Positions 43,510 to 55,369 of a DNA stretch of 64,000 nucleotides are shown here, one piece after another. The position numbers were made by a program, and so were the translations under genes. This DNA comes from Anthopleura xanthogrammica (lineage: Eukaryota > Cnidaria > Anthozoa > Actiniaria > Actiniidae): contig OZ025208.1 of assembly GCA_964019055.1 (NCBI GenBank), positions 1,325,501-1,389,500 of the forward strand, read 5' to 3'. The notes under the pieces were generated by a model. That model made no database searches. It worked only from the letters and a program-made list of their open reading frames with translations, and was not told the DNA's origin. The number at the start of each line of letters is the position of its first letter. The first letter of the stretch is position 1.

Positions 43510-45102
43510 CTGGAAAATCAAAAGAGGCTAACATGAAAACTGAAAGAAATGAGCAAACTGTACCATACTAGAACAAAACGGAAGTTTGAAAAAGTGTTAG
43601 CCAATAGTCAGTCACTTGTTTACTTGTCCACCACGAAATATAAAAATCTCTGTTCATAATTTATTTTTTACACAGTTGACTGATCTTAATAAGTAGCAAT
43701 GCATTATTTGGTGTCAGGTATCAAATAAAGTGATGTTGGTGTAGTGTCGCCAGTAGAGTTACACCATCCCCCTTCCCCTCCTCTAACTAAAAATTGCACT
43801 CGTCCTTGCCAACAATGAAAATACTTGATATTAATGGAAGATATTTGGTGAATCCTTTCTTGGGTTTTATTTCGTATATTTTCAATTGAACGCCCTTGTT
43901 TGCTATCTAAGAAATCATCTTCACAAGGAATGATTTTAAGGAAAAGTTTAATGATCAACTTGAAACTGCGATCAAAAGAATATTCGCTTTTCACGATAAA
44001 GAGTTGAAGCGCTTGGTGGGCTCGTGTATTGCAAATGTTGGTTATGTGATCATGAGTTATCGAGCAATTGTTTATTGGTTTGTTTGGCCAACCAATTTAA
44101 TACCTCTGGAATACCTCCCGAGAATACCTCTGTCTAAGTGTAATGTTAATATATGAAACACGATCAAACTTAAAGAAAATTAGCTCAAGCTTGAGTTTGA
44201 TTGACAGTTACTGTTGGTAGTTATTTTAGCCGATGATAATTACATCTAATTCAGTTCCTCATTCCTAGTTCCCTTAAAGATATTTCAACCAACACAAGTT
44301 GATCGTATTTTTTAAAAGCTAGCACTAACCAAATGGGTCAGTTTATAACCTAATTTCGCTATTGTGGTAAAATTCAAAACTTAGGCAAAAAGAAATATAC
44401 TTGCTCCATATCAAGATTTCTAACAACGGTTGTTAATAAATAAGAATAATCAATTTGGTTCTCAGAGGAAAACTATTCGAATTCAATTAAGCTGAAAGTT
44501 CACTGAACTAGTGTTTGAAGGTGTGATAATATGATATATAGTATAACATTTTATTTGTGATCATAGTACTAAGCAAGTGCAGGTGTGCATCCATTCTTAT
44601 AACAATTGTAAGAACATTAGAATACTAACTCTAAACACAATAAATGCAGGGGAAGTCATCATACAAACGTTTGTTTTCTTAAAAATTTAAAAATCGGGAA
44701 GTTCATATGAAAGAAAGTGATGCTGGCTGATTTTTCGTGTTGAATACCGATGTCATTGACTCCACAAAAGATTCATTAAAAAAAAATAAAAATTTCATTA
44801 GAATTTCGAGAAGAAAATTAACCAGCAATTATCTGAAATTTCAGCTAAATTTTACTTTAAACTTTTTATTCAAGAAATATGACATCCTGTCTGTCACGAG
44901 GGATAGGCTTTTTGCAGGTTGCAGTAGATTATTGATATGTCGCTATGGTGACAAATGGATTCTGCTCACGTCTTTCGAGAAGGACTCTTCTGGATAACAA
45001 ACAAACCTTAAACTACGTGGTATTAAATATCAGCACCTTATCGCCTGTACAAAATATCACAAAACTGAAATAAAATTGTGGTCGTGGTATTAGCGATAAA
45101 GT

Positions 45103-45911
45103 TGTAAGGAGAGATTTTTCCTAAAGGACGTGACATGAATAAGAAAATAAGAAACAGGAAAAATAATTATATTTAATTAAGATAAACAGATAGTTAGCTG
45201 CGATGCCATAAAGTCAGGCATGAAGGGTCAAGTTGCAGATCAAAATGCCAAAAGTTTTGGTATCACGGCAACTAATGGATTAGGGATATAGAATGACTGA
45301 CAGTTGGTAAGAGTGTGTTTTTTTTTTGACACTGGTAAGATCCAATTGCCTAATACAGGTTGATGTTGTTAGGAGATATCCAGTGATTTTACAGAGCAAA
45401 CCAGTTTTGGCCCTGCGCACGTTTGCACATGCGTACTGGGAATGGTAGCTCTGTTTACTCAACAAACAAACACTCGACAAGCTATTTTCTAAGCTCTGGC
45501 TTAGAGGTGTTTCAATAGAGACACCGGATTCCCATATCGTAAAATATTCTTTACTAGTCCAGCTAGCGAATTCTATCGCCGGTTTGGTTAGGGCGAGTCT
45601 TGCGGGTAAGTGCTCTTATTTTTGCACTAAGTAAATATCTACCCTCAAGCCTTACGTCATATGCTGCATAACTAGTTGTGCCCAGTTTGACTTGGCACAA
45701 ACCGGTTATGTGACGTAGCCCCTAGCTGTTGGCATAAATACAAGTTTGCTAGTTGCTACTAGTCAGTCGAAGAGAGTCGAGAGTCAGTGGAAGAAGCCCA
45801 TGAAGAGAGTGAAGTCAAGAGCAGAATAAAGATCAGTAAAACACCAGAAAGCGTCGATATTCTGTGTCACCGAAGAACGAGCTAGTCCCACCAGAGAAAA
45901 CCTTCGTGACA
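45103..45911 (+). mobile_element. Solo LTR, 809 bp, unit 0
   Basis: Begins TGTAAGGAGAG and ends CCTTCGTGACA, with AAGT on both sides (45099-45102, 45912-45915). Units 2 and 3 show the empty site at 59101 and 62559 (GCGATGAAGTTCTTTG). A TATA-like CATAAATA near 45734 and AATAAA near 45826 lie within, in the order expected for a plus-strand LTR. Confidence 0.82.
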
Positions 45912-47008
45912 AAGTTCTTTGAAAACGTATGAAATCAATTTTTTGCCATCCAGTGTTAGAATCACGTGACTGTTGGTACCAAAAGGCCTATTCTGGACTT
46001 CTTTTTGTTAATATTATCATGACAAGCATCTGGTATGCTGAGGAAAATCTATTATCTGTCCTGCTTATCATTCACCATTTCAGAATGTTTATTACTCCAG
46101 CTTCTTAATGTCAATAAAGTATTGCATATCGAAAACATCGTTACCCGTAAGAGAACAATCTCCAAAAATAATGATAAGATAATTTCATACTTAAGACTAA
46201 GATGTTAATAAGGAGAGAAAAGAGGTGCTTGAATAAACTAATCGACGATAAATATGTACCTGTTAACAAGGCCGGAGTGCGACAGTTTAAGCAAATTGAT
46301 AAACAAACGGTAGTTTTAATGTATAGAATGTTTAGGTTATATCTTAGGTTAAATATATAAATAGAATGGTACCTGTTTCTCATGAGAATGGCAGAAAGTC
46401 TGCATATCATGATATCAGTTTTAAATGAAGATCTTCAAAATGTAATTGTGTTACAGACAGATAGCAAGTATATAGCTAAATACAAATTAAGCGGATGATT
46501 TGTATTTCTATTTGGCCCTTCTCTTATAGACAGTTTAGAGCTGTTGCAATTTGTATCTCTATTCCCAAACGTATAACGCATATAAAACACTCTTATCAAG
46601 CTAGAGTAAACTCATGCGAGTGACTGGAATGATTGCATATACTCTTTATAGTAACTAGTTGGATAGTCATTGTTAATATTTATATTTTTGAGGATATGTA
46701 CTTGTATGAATGAATGTTTCTTCTCTACTCTGAAAGGCACTTTCCAGGCAGATTCAAGACTTTTCTTGTTAACTCGCTGCATTCAAGTTCAGGTTGAAGT
46801 TTAACCCCTTACCAAATTTAACAGTAATCTAACTGAACCGACAAAAGAGTGAATGCTATTGTTCAAACAGATGGAATGTTACGATCGAGAATAAAACATG
46901 ACTTCAGTTATTAGTAGCAACTGATGGCAACTACTCAACACTGTGTGTCGATTATACGGCATGATGCAAACAGGACTTTTAGTCTTTGAGAATAAAAAAC
47001 CTACGTAC

Positions 47009-47119
47009 CTTATCACTGAAAGAAGCTGTGCCTCTTGAAGAAGCACAGAGTGCGCTCCCTTTCTTAAACTCCAAGTAGCTGTACTGAAGGAACTTCAACT
47101 GTAGAACCGGTTTCTTTTC
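47009..47119 (-). other. Exon-like segment, unit 1 copy (disrupted)
   Basis: Homologous to 43396-43509. An in-frame TAA and a one-base insertion break the frame that is open in unit 0. Confidence 0.3.
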
Positions 47120-48962
47120 CTCAAGAAAAGATGGATAGATCTACGTTTATTGAGCACCTTGTAACAGCAAATATCTAAATTAAAATGACAACTGATAGAA
47201 ATGGACAAACTGTACCACAATAGTTCAAAACGGCACTGTTGTATATCTAGAGCAGCTGCACTATGCTAGGGTGTAGTCTTTTTCATAAATATTTATTTTC
47301 ACATGAAAAACGTTCGAAGTTAGAAAAAATATTAGCCAATAGCGTGGGACCTATTGACTGGTTCACCACTAAAAACCAACTCTCCGTTTTGTTTACTGTT
47401 TTTTTTTTTAATCTTATAATTTGCTCATTTTTGGAAGAGCATATGGTTTGGCCAGGGAGTCTTTAGACATCTCTAGATAAATTCGCTTCATATCTCCATG
47501 AAGAAGATGGAAATTTCATACAAAGAATTACCACTGAAACATTTTACATATTCCCTAATATCTATTTTGCCTTTCATAGAACCACTTTTTCACCATCTGA
47601 ACGTAGGAGCCGCACGGAGAGAGGGAGGACATCATGGTTATAAACATTTTTAGACTCAGTCAAAAAAACTTTTTGAATTTGAAAAGCTAAGGTTTCGGGG
47701 GTCAGGTCTCAAATAAAGTGATGTTGCTGTAGTATCACCAGTTTGACCATCCCCACTCACCTCCTCTCAATAAAAATTGCAGCTGTACGCCCTGGTCAAC
47801 AATGACAAGCATAGCACTAAATAGGCAAGATATTCGGTAAATTATTTCTTGGGTTTTATTTCTCTTTTTTTCGAGTGAAATCATTTGTTTGCTAACTAAG
47901 AATTGATCGTCAGAAGGAATGATTATTAGTCGAAGTATTAATGAGTCAATTGATTGTATGATCCAAAGAATACCCGATGTTCACGAGTAAGACTCGGTGG
48001 GTTGGGGTTGGGTGAGTGGTGTGAGGGGCTCTAGCGGATGTTTTTCTGGCTTGTTTCGCCCATCAATTCAACTGGAATACCTCTGCCTATGAGCTCCTAT
48101 ATAAAACACGATCAAACTCAACAACGAAGATAACATCAAGCTTGAGTTTGATTGACAGTTACTGTTGGTAGTTATTTTAGCCGATGATAATTACATCTAA
48201 TTCAGTTCCTCATTCCTATTTCCCTTAAAGATATTTCAACCAACACAAGTTGATCATATTTTTTAAAAGCTAGCACTAACCAAATGGGTCAGTTTATAAC
48301 CTAATTTCGCTATTGTGGTAAAATTCAAAACTTAGGCAAAAAGAAATATACTTGCTCCATATCAAGATTTCTAACAACGGTTGTTAATAAATAAGAATAA
48401 TCAATTTGGTTCTCAGAGGAAAACTATTCGAATTCAATTAAGCTGAAAGTTCACTGAACTAGTGTTTGAAGGTGTGATAATATGATATATAGTATAACAT
48501 TTTATTTGTGATCATAGTACTAAGCAAGTGCAGGTGTGCATCCCTTCTTATAACTAATGTAAGAACATTAGAATACTAACTCTAAACACAATAAATGCAG
48601 GGGAAGTCATCATACAAACGTTTGTTTTCTTAAAAATTTAAAAATCGGGAAGTTCATATGAAAGAAAGTGATGCTGGCTGATGTTTCGTGTTGAATACCG
48701 ATGTCATTGACTCCACAAAAGATTCATTAAAAAAAAATAAAAATTTCATTAGAATTTCGAGAAGAAAATTAACCAGCAATTATCTGAAATTTCAGCTAAA
48801 TTTTACTTTAAACTTTTTATTCAAGAAATATGACATCCTGTCTGTCACGAGGGATAGGCTTTTTGCAGGTTGCAGTAGATTATTGATATGTCGCTATGGT
48901 GACAAATGGATTCTGCTCACGTCTTTCGAGAAGGACTCTTCTGGATAACAAACAAACCTTAA

Positions 48963-49533
48963 GGAGGCTCGAAATGGTTTCCCTTGAACGAGCGCGCGCG
49001 CGCTTTAAATGACGTAGCACTGAATCATTTGAAATAAAATAGGAAAATTTTGTCCCTAAAAACCTCATACTTAAACTAAAATAACTCAAAAACTAGACGG
49101 TAAAATATTCTAAAACTTTGCATGTGGCTTTTATTTAATGGTTCGTAAGTGCTAAGAAAAAATTAAAAAATTCTGTAATGGGGAACGTTCTGAAATAAAC
49201 TTCATTGATTTTTGAGAATCCCTCATTACAGAATTTTTTCTTTTTCGGTCTAATCAAAGATTGGATCATGAAGTTCAAACATGCCAATTTTAAAGGATTT
49301 TCACCGTGCGGTTTTTGAGTTATGATTTTTTAAATGAAAAACTTTACACACATTTGAAGTGTTCTATCGTTGTCATAGCAACGTGTTACGTCATATTTTT
49401 CTTTTTATTCCAACCTTTACTTTACGGTCTTTCGTCTTCTGGGTCAACTTACGGTCATATATTAGCCATATAAAGTTTTTCAGGGTCATTTTTGTTAGTC
49501 TATATGCAAGTTCCAAAACCCTTTCTAGCCTCC
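48963..49533. mobile_element. TTAA-target MITE, 571 bp
   Basis: TIRs GGAGGCTCGAAATGGTTT and (inverted) GGAGGCTAGAAAGGGTTT, flanked by TTAA (48959-48962, 49534-49537). Unit 0 (45005-45012), unit 2 and unit 3 have the uninterrupted AACCTTAAACTACGT. No coding capacity. Confidence 0.93.
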
Positions 49534-50123
49534 TTAAACTACGTAGTATTAAATATCAGCACCTTATCGCCTGTACAAAATATCACAAAACTGAAATAAA
49601 ATTGTGGTCGTGGTATTAGCGATAAAGTTGTAAGGAGAGATTTTTCCTAAAGGACGTGACATGAATAAGAAAATAAGAAACAGGAAAAATAATTATATTT
49701 AATTAAGATAAACAGATAGTTAGCTGCGATGCCATAAAGTCAGGCATGAAGGGTCAAGTTGCAGATCAAAATGCCAAAAGTTTTGGTATCACGGCAACTA
49801 ATGGATTAGGGATATAGAATGACTGACAGTTGGTAAGAGTGTGTTTGTTTTTTGACACTGGTAAGATCCAATTGCCTAATACAGGTTGATGTTGTTAGGA
49901 GATATCCAGTGGTTTTACAGAGCAAACCAGTTTTGGCCCTGCGCAAGTTTGCACATGCGTACTGGGAATGGTAGCTCTGTTTACTCAACAAACAAACACT
50001 CGACAAGCTATTTTCTAAGCTCTGGCTTAGAGGTGTTTCAATAGAGACACCGGATTCCTATATCGTAAAATATTCTTTACTAGTCCAGCTAGCGAATTCT
50101 ATCGCCGGTTTGGTTAGGGCGAG

Positions 50124-51259
50124 TATTGCAAGCCGATTGTAGCAATATTCAATACCACCCTTGTTCAAATATTCAACAGAATTTTCAATCATTCAATGTC
50201 ATGTTCAAGTATTCAATTCAACACTTTATTCAATCATTCAACGACCAATTCAACTATTCAACGATCAATTCAACTATTCATTGATCAATTCAACTATTCA
50301 ACGATCAATTCAACTATTCAACGATCAATTCAACTATTCAACGATCAATTCAACATTCAACGATCAATTCAACTATTCAACGATAATCATTCAATCCCGC
50401 ATTTAAAGCATTCAATCCCGCATTCAGACCCGCATTCAATCCCGTATCGCGGGTTGCCTGTGCCTTTAGCTTCTCTGCTTGAAGTCAAGCTAGCAACAGT
50501 TGTTGGGGCGATGGAGCCCAGAGACAGGTAATGGTTCCAACACTGTAAAATATTTACAAAAGCTGTTTTATCATTTGTAACTCATTATTATCGTCTCCAT
50601 TTTGAGGAATAAAGCAATCTTGCAGCGTTCTTAGTAAGAAAATGGTTTTGTCGAGAGTGACAGCATGTCCTTCCACAGCTTCTTTATCGAAAGGAAACTG
50701 GCAATTATGCTCCGTCCTATTCAAAATATGAATCAAAAACTCTGGGATATCACTTGAAAATGATCCGCCATGTTGTTTTCTCATGACCGACACCAGGCAT
50801 TTTCTTGTTTCTCGTACCCAGGCCAGCGATCCTGTGATGCAGGTCTGATTGCTGAATGATTATCGTTGAATGTTGAATTGATCGTTGAATGTTGAATTGA
50901 TCGTTGAATAGTTGAATTGATCGTTGAATGTTGAATTGATCGTTGAATAGTTGAATCGATCGTTGAATAGTTGAATTGATCGTTGAATAGTTGAATTGAT
51001 CGTTGAATAGTTGAATTGATCGTTGAATGTTGAATTGATCGTTGAATAGTTGAATTGATCGTTGAATAGTTGAATTGATCGTTGAATAGTTGAATTGATC
51101 GTTGAATAGTTGAATTGATCGTTGAATAGTTGAATTGGTCGTTGAATGATTGAATAAGGTGTTGAATTGAATACTTGAACATGACATTGAATGATTGAAA
51201 ATTCTGTTGAATGTTTGAACAAGGGTGGTATTGAATATTGCTACAATCGGCTTGCCATA
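50124..51259. mobile_element. DNA transposon with 6-bp target duplication and satellite arms
   Basis: The TIRs begin TATTGCAAGCCGATTG at the left and (inverted) TATGGCAAGCCGATTG at the right. They extend inward through ACCACCCTTGTTCAAATATTC into arms of TTCAACGATCAATTCAACTA repeats. A 6-bp duplication GGCGAG lies at 50118-50123 and 51260-51265. The empty site is in unit 0 at about 45594. A TA(C/T) start with a 6-bp duplication is reported for IS3EU-type elements, so that is a candidate superfamily. The centre has an ORF at 50554-50793. Confidence 0.85.
50554..50793 (-). CDS. 79-codon ORF inside the 6-bp-duplication transposon, unknown
   Basis: ATG at 50793, stop near 50554. The peptide has M-S-V-M-R-K-Q-H-G-G-S-F-S-S-D-I-P-E-F, then H-I-L-N-R-T-E-H-N-C-Q-F-P-F-D and L-R-T-L-Q-D-C-F-I-P. 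Its composition is protein-like and it fills the unique centre of the element between the satellite arms. It may be the remaining first exon of a transposase or a captured host exon. I recognise no family. Confidence 0.4.
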   Translation of the reverse strand: MSVMRKQHGGSFSSDIPEFLIHILNRTEHNCQFPFDKEAVEGHAVTLDKTIFLLRTLQDCFIPQNGDDNNELQMIKQLL

Positions 51260-53366
51260 GGCGAGTCTTGCCGGTAAGTGCTCTTATTTTTGCACTAAGT
51301 AAATATCTACCCTCACGCCTTACGTCATATGCTGCATAACTAGTTGTGCCCAGTTTGACTTGGCACAAACCGGTTATGTGACGTAGCCCCTAGCAGTTGG
51401 CATAAATACAAGTTTGCTAGTTGCTACTAGTCAGTCGAAGAGAGTCGAGAGTCAGTCGAAGAAGCCCATGAAAAGAGTGAAGTCAAGAGCAGAATAAAGA
51501 TCAGTAAAACACCAGAAAGCGTCCATATTCTGTCACCGAAGAACGAGCAAGTCCCACCAGAGAAAACCTTCGTGACAAAGTTCTTTGAAAACGTATGAAA
51601 TCAATTTTTTGCCATCCAGTGTTAGAATCACGTGACTGTTGGTTCCAAAAGGCCTATTCTGGACTTCTTTTTGTTAATATTATCATGACAAGCATCTGGT
51701 ATGCTGAGGAAAATCTATTATCTGTCCTGCTTATCATTCACCATTTCAGAATGTTTATTACTCCAGCTTCTTAATGTCAATAAAAGTATTTCATATCGAA
51801 AACATCGTTACCCGTAAGAGAACAATCTCCAAAAATAATGATAAGATAATTTCATACTTAAGACTAAGATGTTAATAAGGAGAGAAAAGAGGTGCTTGAA
51901 TAAACTAATCGACGATAAATATGTACCTGTTAACAAGGCTGGAGTGCGGTAGTTTTAATTTATAGAATGATTAGGTTATATCTTAGGTTAAATATATAAA
52001 TAGAATGGTACCTGTTTCTCATGAGAATGGCAGAAAGTCTGCATATCATGATATCAGTTTTAAATGAAGATTTTCAAAATGTAATAGTGTTACAGAAAGA
52101 TAGCAAGTATATAGCTAAATACAAATTAAGCGGATGATTTGTATTTCTATTTGGCCCTTCTCTTTTAGACAGTATAGAGCTGTTGCAATTTGTATCTCTA
52201 TTCCCAAACGTATAACGCATATAAAACACTCTTATCAAGCTAGAGTAAACTCATGCGAGTGACTGGAATGATTGCATATACTCTTTATAGTAACTAGTTG
52301 GATAGTCATTGTTAATATTTATATTTTTGAGGATATGTACTTGTATGAATGAATGTTTCTTCTCTACTCTGAAAGGCACTTTCCAGGCAGATTCAAGACT
52401 TTTCTTGTTAACTCGCTGCATTCAAGTTCAGGTTGAAGTTTAACCCCTTACCAAATTTAACAGTAATCTAACTGAACCGACAAAAGAGTGAATGCTATTG
52501 TTCAAACAGATGGAATGTTACGATCGAGAATAAAACATGACTTCAGTTATTAGTAGCAACTGATGGCAACTACTCAACACTGTGTGTCGATTATACGGCA
52601 TGATGCAAACAGGACTTTTAGTCTTTGAGAATAAAAAACCTACGTACCTTATCACTGAAAGAAGCTGTGCCTCTTGAAGAAGCACAGAGTGCGCTCCCTT
52701 TCTTAAGGTGTTTCCCAGTAGATTTTTATTGACCACACTTCTCATGTTCATCTAGCGAATTGAAAACCTTTTCCTGGTCTGATCAAAATGAATTTTACAC
52801 CAGACATCAAGCATAGATGGAAGTTTTGATTGATGTCAATTTCAACTCGATCGGCGTTTCCATGGCAACGGAAAACAATGATCGTTGAAATCAGTTTTTC
52901 TTGAATATCTCCCGTTTTCGATGAGCTTCAGAAAAATGACTATATACATGCTAAACTTCGCATTCAGGCACAGCTATTCAGATGATAATTAGAGGGTTTG
53001 ATTAGAGCGATTTCGAATAAATCGCAAAAACATTCTGTGACCGCTTATTATGATACTGGAAACTATAGCAGAACAAAAAAATCCTTTGCGTTCGCAAAAT
53101 AATGTCAAACTACTGCTAAACGTTAGCTGTATTCATTCGTTCGTTTGAGAGATAATTTTGAAATTGCTAGGAAGATGAAATCGTTCAAACTATTCTACTG
53201 AAAGCACCTGTACAAGAAAAATTCTAACTCCGCAAAGAAAAAGTTTTCACAAATGTCGCTTTCAGGAAAGGTAAATAGATATTGTAGGTAACGTTTAGCA
53301 GTAGTTTGACATTATTTTGCGAACGCGAAGGATTTTTTTGTTCTGCTATAGTTTCCAGTATCATAA

Positions 53367-55369
53367 ATAGAGGATATTACATGGGCGCGCGGAGATACGG
53401 ATTTTATCTTCGAGTGTTGAAAAGATCTCACGAGTGAGCGCAGCGAACGAGTGAGATCTTTTCAATACGAGAAGATAAAATTCGTATCTCCAAGCGACCA
53501 TGTAATATTCTGTTTATCATATAATTATCCATGAAAGCAAATTTATCTTTTATACTTTTATTTACCTGCCATAAAAAGAGGTACAAGTAAACAAAATACT
53601 CAATGTTTGTAGACTCAGTTTCTATTCAAGGTTGCATCGGAAAAACTGATAAAAAATAGAGTTTTTAATTGTGAAATAGTCCTCAACTTGAGTACAAAAT
53701 TGATGTAAAACTATTAAATGAACTTAAAATAGTCTGTAAAAGAGTAAACTGCTCTGAAGCTTATTATAATGCTTACTCAGTCTCTTGACTGCTATCCGAT
53801 GAATCGATGATTCGTCGATATTTCTTGACGGACTTGACGCTGCTGCTTGAACTTTGTGTTGAAGCCGCTGATGGTGAGGATGCCAGGTTGATGTTAAAAG
53901 TGGCTCCAGTGATGGTGTTGCCGTAGAACATAGTTTGAAGCTGGTTTTCATTCACGGACGAGTAGGTGGACGAACTTGAAGCTTGATTGCAGGAATATAA
54001 AGTCGCCATGCCTATCGCACTTCCAGTCGCACTGCCTCTTGACGATAAAATCTTTGAAATATTTTCTTGCTGTCGTTCTCCAAGTTGGCTGTAATTATTG
54101 ATTGATTGTATGCTCTTATGCCCAGTTACTTGGATGATTTGATTAGGTGGGACTCAACTGTCTTGGAGTTTCTGTACAAGGGTTTTTCTTCCCGCGTGAT
54201 TTGTTTTTGCAGTGATGCTAGCGGCTTTGCACATGTCTTTCAATATGGTGTCGAGTTTATTCACTCCCATTGGCAGTGCTTTGAACCAAAAACAATCCTT
54301 CAGTTCTTGGTAGGTTGATGTTTTGAAGTGGTTCACAGACAGATAGAATGGTGCATCTGGCTCTAACATGGAAGGAGGACGTTTTTCTGAGTAAAGTTTG
54401 TATACATAAACAGGATCACGCTCATTCTCCACTTCTGCGTTTTCATACATTCTGGGCGGCACTGAACGTACGTTTCGTGGGTCTTCGCCAGTTCTGGTTT
54501 TTGTTTGCCTTTCGCAATAATCGAGAAACTCTTTCCCTTCACTGTTGGTCTTTAGTGTTATGTCTCCCCAACGCAACTGGCGCTGCTCTTTGCATCCTCG
54601 AAGTCCAAAGTGTGTAATATTATTTAGCCAAACTGTATTGAGAAGAGCTTGAGGAGTACTCGTTCCTAATACTTTTTTCTCGAAAAGAATGTCTATCTCC
54701 TCGTCTGTCAGGGCTGTAGTAGCTCTCGGCTTATTGCCATGTCCTTGTTGTTTGAGTTCCTTCTGCTTTGCTTTCAGAGCTTCTCTTATCTTCTTGAACT
54801 CAGGATCAAAGAAGAGCCTTTTGCCGTAGTTTTGCCGTCCAAGATAACGGTCTACGCTTGATAACATTCCTCTTAGCGAGGAAGGTTCATAATTTTTACC
54901 GCTTTTTGTTCTTGCTGCTACAATGAACTGGCTCAGTAAAACATTCCATTCATCTGGCGGTATAATCTCCAAATCTCTGCCTTCATTGTGTTCTTCGAGT
55001 AAATACGCTCTCACTGTCTTCAAGTCATAGAGTGTCTTCTTTTTCGTGTTCTCATTTTCTTGATTTGAAATGAGATTATCTACATCCATCTCTGTAATGC
55101 TAGCAAATCGTCTTTGCTGTGGTTCAGGGACTTCGATTTCCCATGAAGGAAGTTTTCTATCCGACAAATTCACGCTACTAGAAGCCATAATGAATGAAGT
55201 AAAACCTGAAAATCTGATGAATGAAAATCGCAAAGCTGCCCTGAAGGGCACTCAAGGTGTAACCATGGTAACGATCTTTTCACTAGTGAAAATAACATGT
55301 TATTTTCACTAGTGAAAATAACAAGTTTACGAAAGTGAGAAATATAGGTATTTCATGGATAATTATATG
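53367..55369 (-). mobile_element. Crypton-type tyrosine-recombinase element, about 2.0 kb
   Basis: Inserted in the right arm of the foldback element. Comparison with the pairing left arm restores the uninterrupted site (GTATCATAATAAGCGG) and implies a 4-bp ATAA duplication. The left end starts ATAGAGGATATTACATGG and folds into a hairpin of about 140 bp. Immediately inside it, TTATCATATAATTATCCATG (53512) is the exact inverse of the right end. The right end also has a TTTTCACTAGTGAAAATAAC palindrome pair. The ends are therefore asymmetric, unlike ordinary cut-and-paste transposons. Confidence 0.88.
53773..55188 (-). pseudogene. Crypton tyrosine recombinase with an in-frame TGA
   Basis: The start is taken at ATG 55188 (M-A-S-S-S-V-N-L-S). 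The frame runs to a TGA at 54154-54156 and, past it, stays open in the same frame to the stop at 53773, about 471 codons. The N-terminal half has L-K-T-V-R-A-Y-L and S-S-L-R-G-M-L-S-S. The catalytic half has the Arg box H-F-G-L-R-G, the H-x-x-R box N-H-A-G-R-K-T and, after the TGA, V-T-G-H-K-S and N-N-Y-S with the probable nucleophile Tyr (54091-54093). A Ser-rich tail ends S-D-S-S-Q-E-T-E. The stop separates His/Arg from Tyr, so the upstream product should be inactive. It matches DUF3504/Crypton-type proteins. Confidence 0.9.

Larger units (their letters stand above)
42780..46540. repeat. Tandem array unit 0 (most diverged)
   Basis: Aligns along its length with units 1-3. The first third (42780-43990) is clearly diverged while 44190-46540 is nearly identical to the corresponding part of unit 1. 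Contains a solo LTR at 45103-45911. Confidence 0.92.
49629..51577 (+). mobile_element. Solo LTR, unit 1, interrupted by a nested element
   Basis: Same LTR as 45103-45911 with the same flanking AAGT, interrupted by the 1.14-kb element at 50124-51259. Same insertion point as unit 0, so it spread by duplication of the unit. Confidence 0.85.
46541..52180. repeat. Tandem array unit 1
   Basis: Near-identical to unit 2 outside insertions. It carries the TTAA MITE 48963-49533 and the solo LTR 49629-51577 with its nested element. It lacks about 320 bp present in unit 3 (59949-60270), as does unit 2. Confidence 0.94.

Noticed and set aside
44737..48948. Identical 86-codon plus-strand ORFs in units 0 and 1
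   Set aside because: They begin at TTG, have no family features and are broken by indels in units 2 and 3. The identity reflects the duplicated DNA.
50161..51368. Ser/Thr/Asn/Phe-rich repeat proteins over the ATTCAACGATCA arrays
   Set aside because: Satellite arms of a transposon read in open frames.
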